The position numbers and the translations under genes are program-made. Of a stretch of DNA of 64,000 nt, positions 52,111 through 59,850 are shown piece after piece; positions within the stretch are counted from its first letter, which is position 1, and every line of letters starts with the position of its first letter. The notes beneath the pieces were generated by a model. That model was given only the letters and a program-made list of their open reading frames with translations, had not been told where the DNA came from and did not search any database. Origin of the DNA: Verrucomicrobiota bacterium (GTDB lineage: Bacteria > Verrucomicrobiota > Verrucomicrobiia > Verrucomicrobiales > Verrucomicrobiaceae). Location: NCBI GenBank assembly GCA_026397715.1, contig JAPLUN010000420.1:1-64000 (forward strand). The letters run 5' to 3'.

Positions 52111-52998
52111 ATGGAGGACAAGCTCGCCGCCGAGTTTCTGGAGTTCATGGAAGTGGAGCGTCGCTCCTCTGACCGCACGCTGGCGAATTACGAGCTGGCC
52201 CTGCGGCAGTTCCGCGAATGGCGCACGCCGTTCAAAGGCTGGAGCGAACTCACCGCCGATGACTTCCGCGCGTTCTTGTTTGATCTGATGAAACGCGAAC
52301 GCGGGCGGGCGACGATCCGGCTGCAGTTCGCGGCGCTGCGCAGTTTCTTCAAATGGCTGACGCGCCGGCGGGGCTGGCAAGCCAATCCGCTGCTGGAGGT
52401 GCAGCTGCCCAAGCGGGAAAAGAAGCTGCCCGTGGTGCTCACGGTGACGCAGGTGGAGGCCATGCTGGCGCTGCCGCTGAGCCTGGAAAAATCCAAGCGT
52501 GATGCTGTGTGGGCGCCGGAGCGTGACACGGCGATCCTGGAACTGTTTTACAGCACCGGCATGCGACTCAGCGAACTGGTGGGGCTGAACGTGGCGGACA
52601 TTGACACCTACACCGAGACCGTGCGCGTGTTTGGCAAGGGGAAGAAGGAGCGGCTCTGCCCGGTGGGATCCAAAGCACTGGAGGCCGTGCAGCGCTATCG
52701 TGCAAAAGCCGGTGTGCATGATGGGGCGTTGTTTCTCAGCAAGCTGCGCACCCGCATCACGGCACAGTCCGTGGACGATGTGATCATGAAATACTGGCGT
52801 GCCTCCGGCCTGCCGGTCCACCTCACCCCGCACAAGCTGCGCCACAGCTTCGCAACGCATCTGCTGAACAACGGCGCGGATCTGCGCAGCGTGCAGGAGC
52901 TGCTGGGACATGCGAGCCTTTCGACCACACAGATCTACACGCATGTCTCCACGCAGCGCATGAAGGAAGTCTATGAGGCCGCGCACCCGCGGGCGTGA
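52111..52998 (+). CDS. xerC: tyrosine recombinase XerC-like
   Basis: A 295-residue site-specific recombinase. The N-terminal SAM-like core-binding domain (MEDKLAAEFLEFMEVERRSS) precedes the catalytic domain with the full set: Arg152 in STGMRLSEL, Lys176, His241 and Arg244 in HKLRHSFATH, His267 in ELLGHASLSTT and Tyr276 in QIYTHVS. In chromosomes such enzymes resolve dimers at dif. It closely follows the rhomboid-like gene (5 bases), suggesting one operon. No phage or integron context is visible, so a housekeeping XerC role is likely. Confidence 0.92.
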   Translation: MEDKLAAEFLEFMEVERRSSDRTLANYELALRQFREWRTPFKGWSELTADDFRAFLFDLMKRERGRATIRLQFAALRSFFKWLTRRRGWQANPLLEVQLPKREKKLPVVLTVTQVEAMLALPLSLEKSKRDAVWAPERDTAILELFYSTGMRLSELVGLNVADIDTYTETVRVFGKGKKERLCPVGSKALEAVQRYRAKAGVHDGALFLSKLRTRITAQSVDDVIMKYWRASGLPVHLTPHKLRHSFATHLLNNGADLRSVQELLGHASLSTTQIYTHVSTQRMKEVYEAAHPRA

Positions 52999-53048
52999 GT
53001 TGAGGGATTGAAAACAGCCAGGAGTCGGTTTAAGGTGCCCGTACTCTC

Positions 53049-53300
53049 ATGACCTCTTTGCTTGAAGTCGAATTCCCGGTCACCTTGACATTGCACGCGA
53101 AGAGCCGTGCAGACGTGGAACAACGCAGCCGCTTCCTGCTGGCGCTGAAGTACTTCGAACTCGGAGAAGTCAGTTCAGGACAGGCCGCAACCATGTGCGG
53201 CATGGGCCGGGTGGCCTTCCTCGCCGAATGCAGCCGCTGTGGAGTTCCGGTAAGCGAACTGGACGGTGATGATCTCGAACGGGAATTCGACGATGGCTGA
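53049..53300 (+). CDS. UPF0175 family antitoxin
   Basis: An 83-residue protein with the UPF0175 pattern: FLLALKYFELGEVSSGQAATMCGMGRVAFLAECSRCGVPV, quoted in parts (YFELGEVSSGQAATMCGMG and RVAFLAECSRCGVPV). It has a helix-turn-helix-like middle and an acidic end (ELDGDDLEREFDDG). It overlaps the PIN-like toxin gene by 8 bases. The pair is a common type II toxin-antitoxin module in cyanobacteria and PVC bacteria. It should bind the toxin and autoregulate the operon. Confidence 0.85.
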   Translation: MTSLLEVEFPVTLTLHAKSRADVEQRSRFLLALKYFELGEVSSGQAATMCGMGRVAFLAECSRCGVPVSELDGDDLEREFDDG

Positions 53301-53787
53301 TTTCTTTGCTCATCCCATTGTCTGCAACACCGGCCCGCTCATTGCGCTGAGCCGTGCCAACCTCGGGCATTTACTGTCAAAGCTGTTTCCGCGCGTGATG
53401 ACCACACAGGCAGTGGTCGCCGAACTAACCGCCAAAGATGCGGGTGACGCCGCCGAGATCCAGCAAACTCTCGCTCATATCGAAATCGTGGTGGCATCAA
53501 CACCCGACCCTCTGCTCGTCACGGAGTTGGATGCCGGTGAGGCGTCCGTCATTCAGGCGGCGCGGGATCATGGCATCACCGGTGTCTTGATTGACGAACG
53601 CCGGGCGCGACGTATCGCAGCAGAGGCCTATCATCTGGAAGTGCGGGGCACCTGTGCAGTGTTCCTGCGTGCGAAACGTGAAGGATTGCTCCCAAGCATC
53701 AGACCCGTGTTGGAGAACCTTGTCGCCAAAGGCTACTTCATTGGCCCTCAACTCATGACGGAATGCCTGCGCCTGGCAGGGGAATAG
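53293..53787 (+). CDS. DUF3368 PIN-like toxin
   Basis: A 164-residue PIN-fold protein. The first strand is PIVCNTGPLIALSRAN (the Asn replacing Asp in the first acidic site is usual for this family), then TQAVVAEL, GEASVIQAARDHG and VLIDERRARRIAAE carry further acidic residues, followed by GTCAVFLRAKREGLL. DUF3368 proteins are toxins or nucleases paired with UPF0175. It overlaps its antitoxin gene by 8 bases. The ATG at 53293 is the family start; an earlier one at 53266 is inside the antitoxin. Confidence 0.85.
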   Translation: MADFFAHPIVCNTGPLIALSRANLGHLLSKLFPRVMTTQAVVAELTAKDAGDAAEIQQTLAHIEIVVASTPDPLLVTELDAGEASVIQAARDHGITGVLIDERRARRIAAEAYHLEVRGTCAVFLRAKREGLLPSIRPVLENLVAKGYFIGPQLMTECLRLAGE

Positions 53788-53871
53788 CGTAATGGGCGTC
53801 ATCTTTCTGCCTGCCGCCGTTCTCCGCGCCGGACCTGCAGGCACTCAGAAAACGGCAGCATGCTGCAATGA

Positions 53872-56217
53872 TCACTTCTTCACCCAGGTCGCTACCGGTG
53901 TGGCGGTATGCGCTGGCGCTTCATCGAGGGCAAAGGTGATGCAGAGGCTTTGCGGACCTTTGGCACCCTCGACCGAAGCCTTGAGCACGTGGATGTTGGC
54001 CTTCACCAAGTCACGGGACTGTTCGCTGGCGGGTTCAGGCGGTATGCCTGCACTGAAGGTGGCCGAGGCGGGAGAAACAATCGTAGCGACGAGGGTTTTG
54101 CCCCCGAGGGTGAGCTTGGCCGTGGTGCCGGTAGGGGTGATCTCCGCCATGGTGTGCATGCTCCAGGTGATGCTGCCGGTGTTTTTCATGATGAGGTCAT
54201 CCTGCACCACAATGTAGGGCTTCTCCCCGCGCACGACCATGATACCCCGATGGACATCCTTCGCGGGTTTGGAGTAGGCCTTGGTCATGTCCACCACGGC
54301 GAGGCCGCGTTCCGGTGTGGAAGCACCGAGCAGCACCGCTGCCTTGGCGTCGAATTCCTGCTGATTGCCATCAATGACGAGGGTGTTCTGACCCAGCGTG
54401 TTTTCGAGGTAGAGGGTGAAGCGCTTGGTGCGGTCCGCGCCGGGTTTGACCTCAAATCCGGGAGCTTTGTCTGTCTCAGCACCAAGCTCGATGCCCCAGC
54501 GCTGCCCGCCGGCCTCCATCACAAAGCTGCCGATGTCGAGCTGCGCCGTGGTGTCTTCATTCTCGCCGCCTTTGACGGCGACGAAGTAATCCGTCTTTTC
54601 CCAGCCGGAGCGTGAGGTGGCCACAAAGCCGCCGGGCTGAGCGTAGTCCATCGTGTCCGCTGTGCCGTCTCCTGCGGCGTGCACGTTGTAGTAGATGAAG
54701 TTGCCGACCTGGCCAAAATAGGCGGCGGTCACAGGCTGCTTGCCAGCGGCGGCGACAGCACGGAGGCCGGGATTTCCCGCGATGCCACTCAGCCAGGTGG
54801 CGACCCACGGACGGGAGGATGCAGCGTTTGTGGCATCTCCAAAATTGAACGTCTGACCGCTGGGGCCCATCATGTGCATGCGGGCGGTGTTAAACTGCGG
54901 AATGCCTTCCAGCAGGCTGATGTTGAGATCGCGTCCAGGGGCAGTGGCAGTGGCCGTGGCAGCCTTGAGGGACTCGGAGAGCATGGCCACGTAGTCCATC
55001 ACCGTTTCACCGGCCTGCAGGCCTTCAGGCCACACACCTGCCGGAGCAAAACGGACGATGCCTTTGCCAAAGACCTTGGCGGCCGCATCCGCTGCTTTTT
55101 TGGCGATGGAAGGATCTTCATCCACGAGGCAGATGGCGGAGAGCAGCAGGGCGGAGGCGGCGGCCATCTGCTTGCTGTCTGGAAGGAGTTTGCCCACATC
55201 TGGTTTCGCCTGGGGTTTCGCGGGCACCTTTGCTGGCGCCTTCGACTTCGTTCCCGTCTGGCCGCCGGAGGTGCCTTTGGCGCTCTCGGGGATTTCTTCG
55301 CCCTCAAGATGTGCGATGAGGGCCCCGATACCTTTCTCCGCAAGATAGGTGCGGATGACAGCAGCCTGCTCAGCGTTCAATCCGGCGCGGAACCAGTCAT
55401 AACCCAACGCAGTAGCCACCACGAGGTCGGTCAAATTGTCCATCAGATCAGGGTGCCAGTCGCGGAAGGTCACTTTGTCTGTCAGGGCGATGAGTTCACG
55501 CGCGCCACGCTCCTGCCATTTGAGGTCTCCATCGCCGAAATGCAGAGATCCGAGCAGGCCCATGCGGTAAACGGCCTTCGGACCTTCACCGCCGGTCTCG
55601 CCGTTGATACGAGTCAGCTCCGGATCCTTCAACAGATCCTCCCCGGAGGCTTTCATGGCTTCCATGATCTTCGCCAGCACAGGATCCGCTGCGATCTGCC
55701 CTTTCAGCGCCGCCCAGCCAGCGGCGTTGTGAATCAGACGCGGCCGCACTTTGGCAATGCCGCTGAGGTAATCGTTGGCCGAGGGAGCCTTGAATTTCGC
55801 CACGGGGACCACCGCGATCACGGGCCGATCAGGTGCAGGCTTTTTCACGACGGCGGCGGTTTTGGCACCTCCCTTGGGCGCGGCGGCGGGCGGAGTGGCG
55901 GGGGGTGTCCCCGCTGGAGTCGCAGGCATCGCCACTGCGGGTGCGGGCGCAGGGGCGGCCTGCATCGCGGCATAGCGTCCCTTGGCGTATTCAAAGTCAG
56001 CCGGGCTCAGAGTGGCAATGGCCACGTCGAACTCGCGCCCGTCCTTCGTCTTGATCTTCAGCGTCTTGGCAACGGCATCGACCGAAATCAGGGTGGCCTC
56101 CACCGTTTTGCCGGAGGTGTTCGTCCAGGTATGGAATTCTTCTGCGAGCTGCGCACTGGCGCTGGCAGCGAACAGGCAGACGGAAGCAAGAGAGAGGAAA
56201 CGCGAGGCGGTTTTCAT
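53872..56217 (-). CDS. large secreted heparinase II/III-like protein
   Basis: A 781-residue exported protein (signal peptide 1-23, SASA). An SHD1-like beta segment at 25-85 (FHTWTNTSGKTVEATLISVD, then GREFDVAIATLSPADFEYAK) is followed by a Pro/Ala-rich linker. A helical alpha/alpha-toroid region spans about 150-430 (RLIHNAAGWAALKGQIAADP, RGARELIALTD, DLVVATALGYDWF), and a beta-sandwich end has NVHAAGDGTADTMDYAQPGGFVA, in parts. The toroid plus sandwich layout resembles heparinase II/III-like polysaccharide lyases. The catalytic residues cannot be placed with confidence. It is convergent with the DUF3368 gene. Confidence 0.65.
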   Translation of the reverse strand: MKTASRFLSLASVCLFAASASAQLAEEFHTWTNTSGKTVEATLISVDAVAKTLKIKTKDGREFDVAIATLSPADFEYAKGRYAAMQAAPAPAPAVAMPATPAGTPPATPPAAAPKGGAKTAAVVKKPAPDRPVIAVVPVAKFKAPSANDYLSGIAKVRPRLIHNAAGWAALKGQIAADPVLAKIMEAMKASGEDLLKDPELTRINGETGGEGPKAVYRMGLLGSLHFGDGDLKWQERGARELIALTDKVTFRDWHPDLMDNLTDLVVATALGYDWFRAGLNAEQAAVIRTYLAEKGIGALIAHLEGEEIPESAKGTSGGQTGTKSKAPAKVPAKPQAKPDVGKLLPDSKQMAAASALLLSAICLVDEDPSIAKKAADAAAKVFGKGIVRFAPAGVWPEGLQAGETVMDYVAMLSESLKAATATATAPGRDLNISLLEGIPQFNTARMHMMGPSGQTFNFGDATNAASSRPWVATWLSGIAGNPGLRAVAAAGKQPVTAAYFGQVGNFIYYNVHAAGDGTADTMDYAQPGGFVATSRSGWEKTDYFVAVKGGENEDTTAQLDIGSFVMEAGGQRWGIELGAETDKAPGFEVKPGADRTKRFTLYLENTLGQNTLVIDGNQQEFDAKAAVLLGASTPERGLAVVDMTKAYSKPAKDVHRGIMVVRGEKPYIVVQDDLIMKNTGSITWSMHTMAEITPTGTTAKLTLGGKTLVATIVSPASATFSAGIPPEPASEQSRDLVKANIHVLKASVEGAKGPQSLCITFALDEAPAHTATPVATWVKK

Positions 56218-56324
56218 GACGGAAGGGTTGAGAGTGACGCTAAAGCAGCGGGTAGGAGCACCTAGGTCAAGCATAAACGCAGCTTGGAGGCCCGAGTTTG
56301 GCGGAAAGACGCGTATCTCAGCAA

Positions 56325-56954
56325 CTAATTTCCAGTCACCAATGTGAGACGAAAGCGCCCGTCATACTGGCCGCCGGCATGCAACCGGCAGCAATGCAGG
56401 CAGGCGGTGGGGCGGCGGAACTTGCGCACACGCTGCACCTTGGTGTGGCAGGCGGGGCAGGCGTAGGTCAGTTTGCGCTCAACTTCATTGCGCGGCAGGG
56501 GCAGACGGTGCTGTGCCTTTTCACCTGCGATGCCGAGATCGGCACAGGCCTGACGCCATTCACGGCCATGCGGCTCGATGCGCTTGCGGCCGCTGCGATG
56601 ATAGGCAATCAAATGGGCCAGCTCATGCTTCAGAGTGCGCTCCACCTGGCCTTCGAACTCACGCAGCTTCGGGTTCAACTCAATGGCCCAGCCCGGATAG
56701 CGCGCATAGCCTGCCGTGCTGCGCAGGCGCGCATTCCATGCCACGGTGACGAGTTTGGCTCCGCCCGGCAGATCCAGCGCCAGCAGCATGGCTCGCGTCT
56801 GCTCCTCCAGTTCCGCATCCCGGCCATCAGGGATGGTTTCATCCGCTGAACCCTCTGCGGGTTCTGGCGGGGGTGTCAGGTCACGCACCTTGCGAAATGG
56901 CACCCAGTGCGGCAGGGCGGAAAAATCAAAATTCAGCTGGGAGAGATCGAGCAT
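56325..56954 (-). CDS. SprT-like zinc metallopeptidase domain protein
   Basis: About 209 residues. The zinc site is HELAH (in RTLKHELAHLIAYHRSG) with a third His in PHGREWRQACADLG. The C terminus has a CxxC-type zinc ribbon (TYACPACHTKVQRVR and TACLHCC). SprT/Spartan-like proteases act on DNA-protein crosslinks in eukaryotes, and bacterial roles are less clear. It begins right at the cysE stop (TGA overlapping a possible GTG start at 56960, or ATG at 56954), so it is translationally coupled to it. The N-terminal 60 residues are of low complexity. Confidence 0.82.
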   Translation of the reverse strand: MLDLSQLNFDFSALPHWVPFRKVRDLTPPPEPAEGSADETIPDGRDAELEEQTRAMLLALDLPGGAKLVTVAWNARLRSTAGYARYPGWAIELNPKLREFEGQVERTLKHELAHLIAYHRSGRKRIEPHGREWRQACADLGIAGEKAQHRLPLPRNEVERKLTYACPACHTKVQRVRKFRRPTACLHCCRLHAGGQYDGRFRLTLVTGN

Positions 56955-56956
56955 GC

Positions 56957-57838
56957 TCACTTCTTCTTTTTAACCTGGACCTTGTGTTCCTGTTCACCCA
57001 GAGCGTAGAGCATGTCGGGGGCCACAGACTCGAGGATGAATACGTTTGCGCCGATGGTGCTGCGCGCACCAATGATCGTGTCGCCGCCGACAATCGTCGC
57101 GTTGGCATACACGGTGACGTGGTCTTCCAGCGTGGGGTGGCGCTTTTTGCCGCGCAGCGCCTGCCCGGCGGCGAGGGAGCGTGCGACGAGACCGACGCCT
57201 TGATACAGTTTCACGTGATTTCCAAGAGTCGCCGTCTCACCGATCACCACGCCGGTGCCGTGGTCGATGAAGAAGTGCGTGCCAATTTGCGCGCCGGGGT
57301 GAATGTCGATGCCGGTGCGGCTGTGCGCCCACTCCGTCATCATGCGCGGGATCACCGGCACGTTCTTCAGATAGAGCACATGGGCCGTGCGCTGAATCGC
57401 GATGGCTTCGAGGCCGGGATAGGCGAGGATGATTTCCTCAAAGCCACGGGCTGCGGGATCGCCGGCGTAGGCGGCCTCGACATCCATTTTCAGCAGGGCA
57501 CGTACTTCGGCCAGTCTCATCAAGAAACTGCACACCACGTCAGCGGCTTCCGCATCGCGGTTTTCAGGGTTGCCATTGAGGCGCAGGCTGCGGCGCACCT
57601 CCACATTCAGGCGCTCACGGATGCTGGCGACGAGTTCATTGGTCATCAGCTCCAGCTCCTGGGAAGACACGGCTTCATCCGAAAAGAAGCCGGGAAAGAG
57701 TAGGTGTAACAGATCTTCGCACAGAGCGGCGATGGCGCGTTTGGACGGCAGATTGCCGCAATCGACATGGTTGATCCCGCCCACCTCGTGATACGAGGTC
57801 ATCAGGCTGGAAACGATTTCATTTTGGCGGCAATCCAT
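56957..57838 (-). CDS. cysE: serine O-acetyltransferase (CysE/EpsC type)
   Basis: A 293-residue enzyme making O-acetylserine for cysteine synthesis. The N-terminal helical domain has the FPGFFSDEAV and SIRERLNVEVRRSL segments. The left-handed beta-helix has TGIDIHPGAQIGTHFFIDHG, TGVVIGETATLGNHVKLYQGVG and HPTLEDHVTVYANATIVGG. His in DHGTG is catalytic. The size and long N-terminal region match EpsC-like cyclic types. I prefer the ATG at 57838 over the TTG at 57877. The C terminus overlaps the SprT-like gene's start. No cysK is nearby. Confidence 0.9.
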   Translation of the reverse strand: MDCRQNEIVSSLMTSYHEVGGINHVDCGNLPSKRAIAALCEDLLHLLFPGFFSDEAVSSQELELMTNELVASIRERLNVEVRRSLRLNGNPENRDAEAADVVCSFLMRLAEVRALLKMDVEAAYAGDPAARGFEEIILAYPGLEAIAIQRTAHVLYLKNVPVIPRMMTEWAHSRTGIDIHPGAQIGTHFFIDHGTGVVIGETATLGNHVKLYQGVGLVARSLAAGQALRGKKRHPTLEDHVTVYANATIVGGDTIIGARSTIGANVFILESVAPDMLYALGEQEHKVQVKKKK

Positions 57839-57970
57839 GTGTGCACTCAGCGATACCGTGCTGTGATCTGGATTCAAGCGCGGGGGTTAGATGATTGCTG
57901 TGAATAACTCAGGGTTTGCAGCTTCATCTGGCAATTGCAGCCCTGTGTCCCAAATTGTTTCCTCCTCATG

Positions 57971-58594
57971 ATGACTTCAAACGTACGCTTGGAAAACCTT
58001 TGGCGACGTCTGAGTTTGTCGGGCGATGCCTCTGTCTGGCATGCGCGGCTGCTCAGATGCTATGCGGAGCCGCAGCGTGCGTACCATACTCTGCAGCATA
58101 TTGAAGAATGCCTGCTCCTTTTGGACGACGCCAAAGCGACCGGTTTGATTGCGAAGCCGGACCTCATTGAGATGGCTTTGTGGTTTCATGATGCGGTGTA
58201 TGACCCTCAGGGCAGCGAAAACGAAGAACTCAGCGCGCGGATGGCGCTGGAGGCACTCGGCGATAGTGAGATGGCGTGCGAGGTGGCGCGACTCATCCTG
58301 CTGACGAAGTCACACCAGCCGGGAGACGGACCAGATGATGCGTGGATCATCGACATTGATCTCGCGATTTTTGCACAGCCGATGGAGCGTGTGCGGGAAT
58401 ATGAACGGCAGATTCGTGCGGAGTATGCGTGGGTGCCGGAAGAGGTGTACGTGGAGAAGCGCGCGGAGATTCTGACTGGCTTTTTGAAGCGCGAGCAGAT
58501 CTACCTCACCGCATGGGCACGCGAGCGATATGAATCGCAGGCGCGGGCGAATCTGCGAGAGCTGGAACGGGTCGTGAACTCGTTCACTGATTGA
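57971..58594 (+). CDS. HD-domain phosphohydrolase-like protein
   Basis: A 207-residue predicted metal-dependent HD hydrolase. The metal ligands appear as His39 and His43 in YHTLQHIEECL and His73-Asp74 in ALWFHDAVYDPQGSENEE, then a further Asp in IIDIDLAIFAQP. The family occurs widely as a stand-alone protein with unknown substrate (a nucleotide or small phosphate ester is likely). The start is ATG at 57971; one codon earlier also fits. It converges with the next gene and overlaps it by 11 bases, so their transcripts are antisense at the ends. Confidence 0.85.
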   Translation: MTSNVRLENLWRRLSLSGDASVWHARLLRCYAEPQRAYHTLQHIEECLLLLDDAKATGLIAKPDLIEMALWFHDAVYDPQGSENEELSARMALEALGDSEMACEVARLILLTKSHQPGDGPDDAWIIDIDLAIFAQPMERVREYERQIRAEYAWVPEEVYVEKRAEILTGFLKREQIYLTAWARERYESQARANLRELERVVNSFTD

Positions 58595-59201
58595 CGCTGC
58601 GTGCACCCCAGGGATAGGGGCGCGCAGCACCGTCGGAGAAGTACTGATTCAACTGAGCTTGGGTGCGCCGCAGCAGATCCAGCTCGATGCGACGCGGCTT
58701 TCCGCCCACCTCCACCTCAAGGGTCACATGGATGGAGGTGCCGTAGTTGAAGATCGGAAAGCTTCCGGCCTCGGTTTCTGTCTCCTTGTGCGGAGCGGCG
58801 GTGACCACTTCGTTTTGGAAATCCAGTGACCCGCTGGGGACCATCATGCGTTTGAACTTAACCTGATGAGGGACGGAATCGAAGTTCCACAGAACAATCG
58901 AGAGCTTGCCGGAAGCGAGGGAATCGCGTGGCCCGAGTGCTCCGAGCGCCTGCGCTGTGCCATGCGCGACTGGGATCACCTTTTTATCGTGATCCACGAG
59001 GATGACGAGCCCGAGCTTGTCCTTCAGCAGCCAGTCGCCATTGTCGTAGTACTTGGAGTAAACTGTCTTGCTGGCTTCACCCGTGGTGCCGTCATAGTGG
59101 CCGACGGTCATGGTTCCCGCATTGCAGCCGGCCAGCAGAATGAGAAGGCCGGACATGAAAAGCCGCAATCCAGGAAACGTTTTGTTGGCACAGCTTTTCA
59201 T
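58584..59201 (-). CDS. hypothetical lipoprotein
   Basis: A 205-residue lipoprotein with signal LFMSGLLILLAGCNAG and lipidated Cys26. The mature part is beta-rich (TVGHYDGTTGEASKTVYS, LGLVILVDHDKKVIPVAHG, VPHQVKFKRMMVPSG, SIHVTLEVEVGG). No named family is recognised, and the fold could be a carbohydrate-binding or immunoglobulin-like sandwich. It overlaps the convergent HD gene by 11 bases. The toxin gene lies upstream in the same orientation but 57 bases away. Confidence 0.65.
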   Translation of the reverse strand: MKSCANKTFPGLRLFMSGLLILLAGCNAGTMTVGHYDGTTGEASKTVYSKYYDNGDWLLKDKLGLVILVDHDKKVIPVAHGTAQALGALGPRDSLASGKLSIVLWNFDSVPHQVKFKRMMVPSGSLDFQNEVVTAAPHKETETEAGSFPIFNYGTSIHVTLEVEVGGKPRRIELDLLRRTQAQLNQYFSDGAARPYPWGARSVNQ

Positions 59202-59257
59202 AAGATGCCTGAAAGAAATACCGGGGCGCATTGAAGATTCAAGCCAGTCTTGTGCAC

Positions 59258-59554
59258 CTACCGCAGACGCTTGCGCCAGTAGCCAGGGCGACGGCTGTGA
59301 TGAGCCACGGCATAGATCGTGATCTTCTCTTCCTCTGCATCATGATGGTAGTAGAGATGATAAGGAAAACGCTTCAGGCGGAAGATCCGCACGCCATTGC
59401 CCACAAGCTGAAACAGGGCTGGATCTTGTGCGATGGTTTCCAGGGCGGCTTCCATGGCCTGCACAAAGTCTTCGCCAAGACCAAACCTCGTCTTGGAGTA
59501 AATCGCCGCATCGCGATACTCCTCGAGTGCCTCCAGTTCGAAATGCAGCGTCAT
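59258..59554 (-). CDS. RelE/ParE family toxin
   Basis: A 98-residue RelE/ParE-superfamily protein. Signatures are LEEYRDAAIYSKTRFGLGEDFVQAMEAAL, in parts, then VRIFRLKRFPYHLYYHHDAEE and YAVAHHSRRPGYWRKRL, a typical ParE-like end. RelE-type members cleave ribosome-bound mRNA; ParE-type inhibit gyrase. The spacing with the antitoxin is a 4-base overlap (ATGA at 59551-59554), so the antitoxin is translated first. The sequence fits the ParE subgroup slightly better. Confidence 0.88.
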   Translation of the reverse strand: MTLHFELEALEEYRDAAIYSKTRFGLGEDFVQAMEAALETIAQDPALFQLVGNGVRIFRLKRFPYHLYYHHDAEEEKITIYAVAHHSRRPGYWRKRLR

Positions 59555-59784
59555 GCTTTCGCAGAGAGAGCCTCGCGGACCATCTGATGCGCCGCATCTG
59601 CTTCCACCAGCCGCGAAAGACCGCGCTCCACATTGCTCATTCGCGTGCGCACGATCTTCATCTGCTCCGAGATCGCCTCAGTCGAAGGAGATGCGCTTTC
59701 CATCAACTGCTCCGCGAGATCGATGCGCATGTCTGCAGATAGCTGCAATGCCTCTTGCAAGAGATAAGATACGCTGGTGGCCAT
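59551..59784 (-). CDS. addiction-module antitoxin of the ParE/RelE-like toxin
   Basis: A 77-residue helical protein (SYLLQEALQLSADMRIDLAE, then MKIVRTRMSNVERGLSRLVE) of the addiction-module component type found with ParE-like toxins. It should bind and neutralise the toxin encoded immediately downstream and probably regulate the shared promoter. The start at 59784 is fixed by the family. It is divergent from the helicase gene across 66 bases. Confidence 0.85.
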   Translation of the reverse strand: MATSVSYLLQEALQLSADMRIDLAEQLMESASPSTEAISEQMKIVRTRMSNVERGLSRLVEADAAHQMVREALSAKA

Positions 59785-59850
59785 ACATGAAAGATACGAA
59801 CAAGCCTGGTTCGTGACAAGCTTGAATTCGTGCGTCATAGAGAGCGGCGC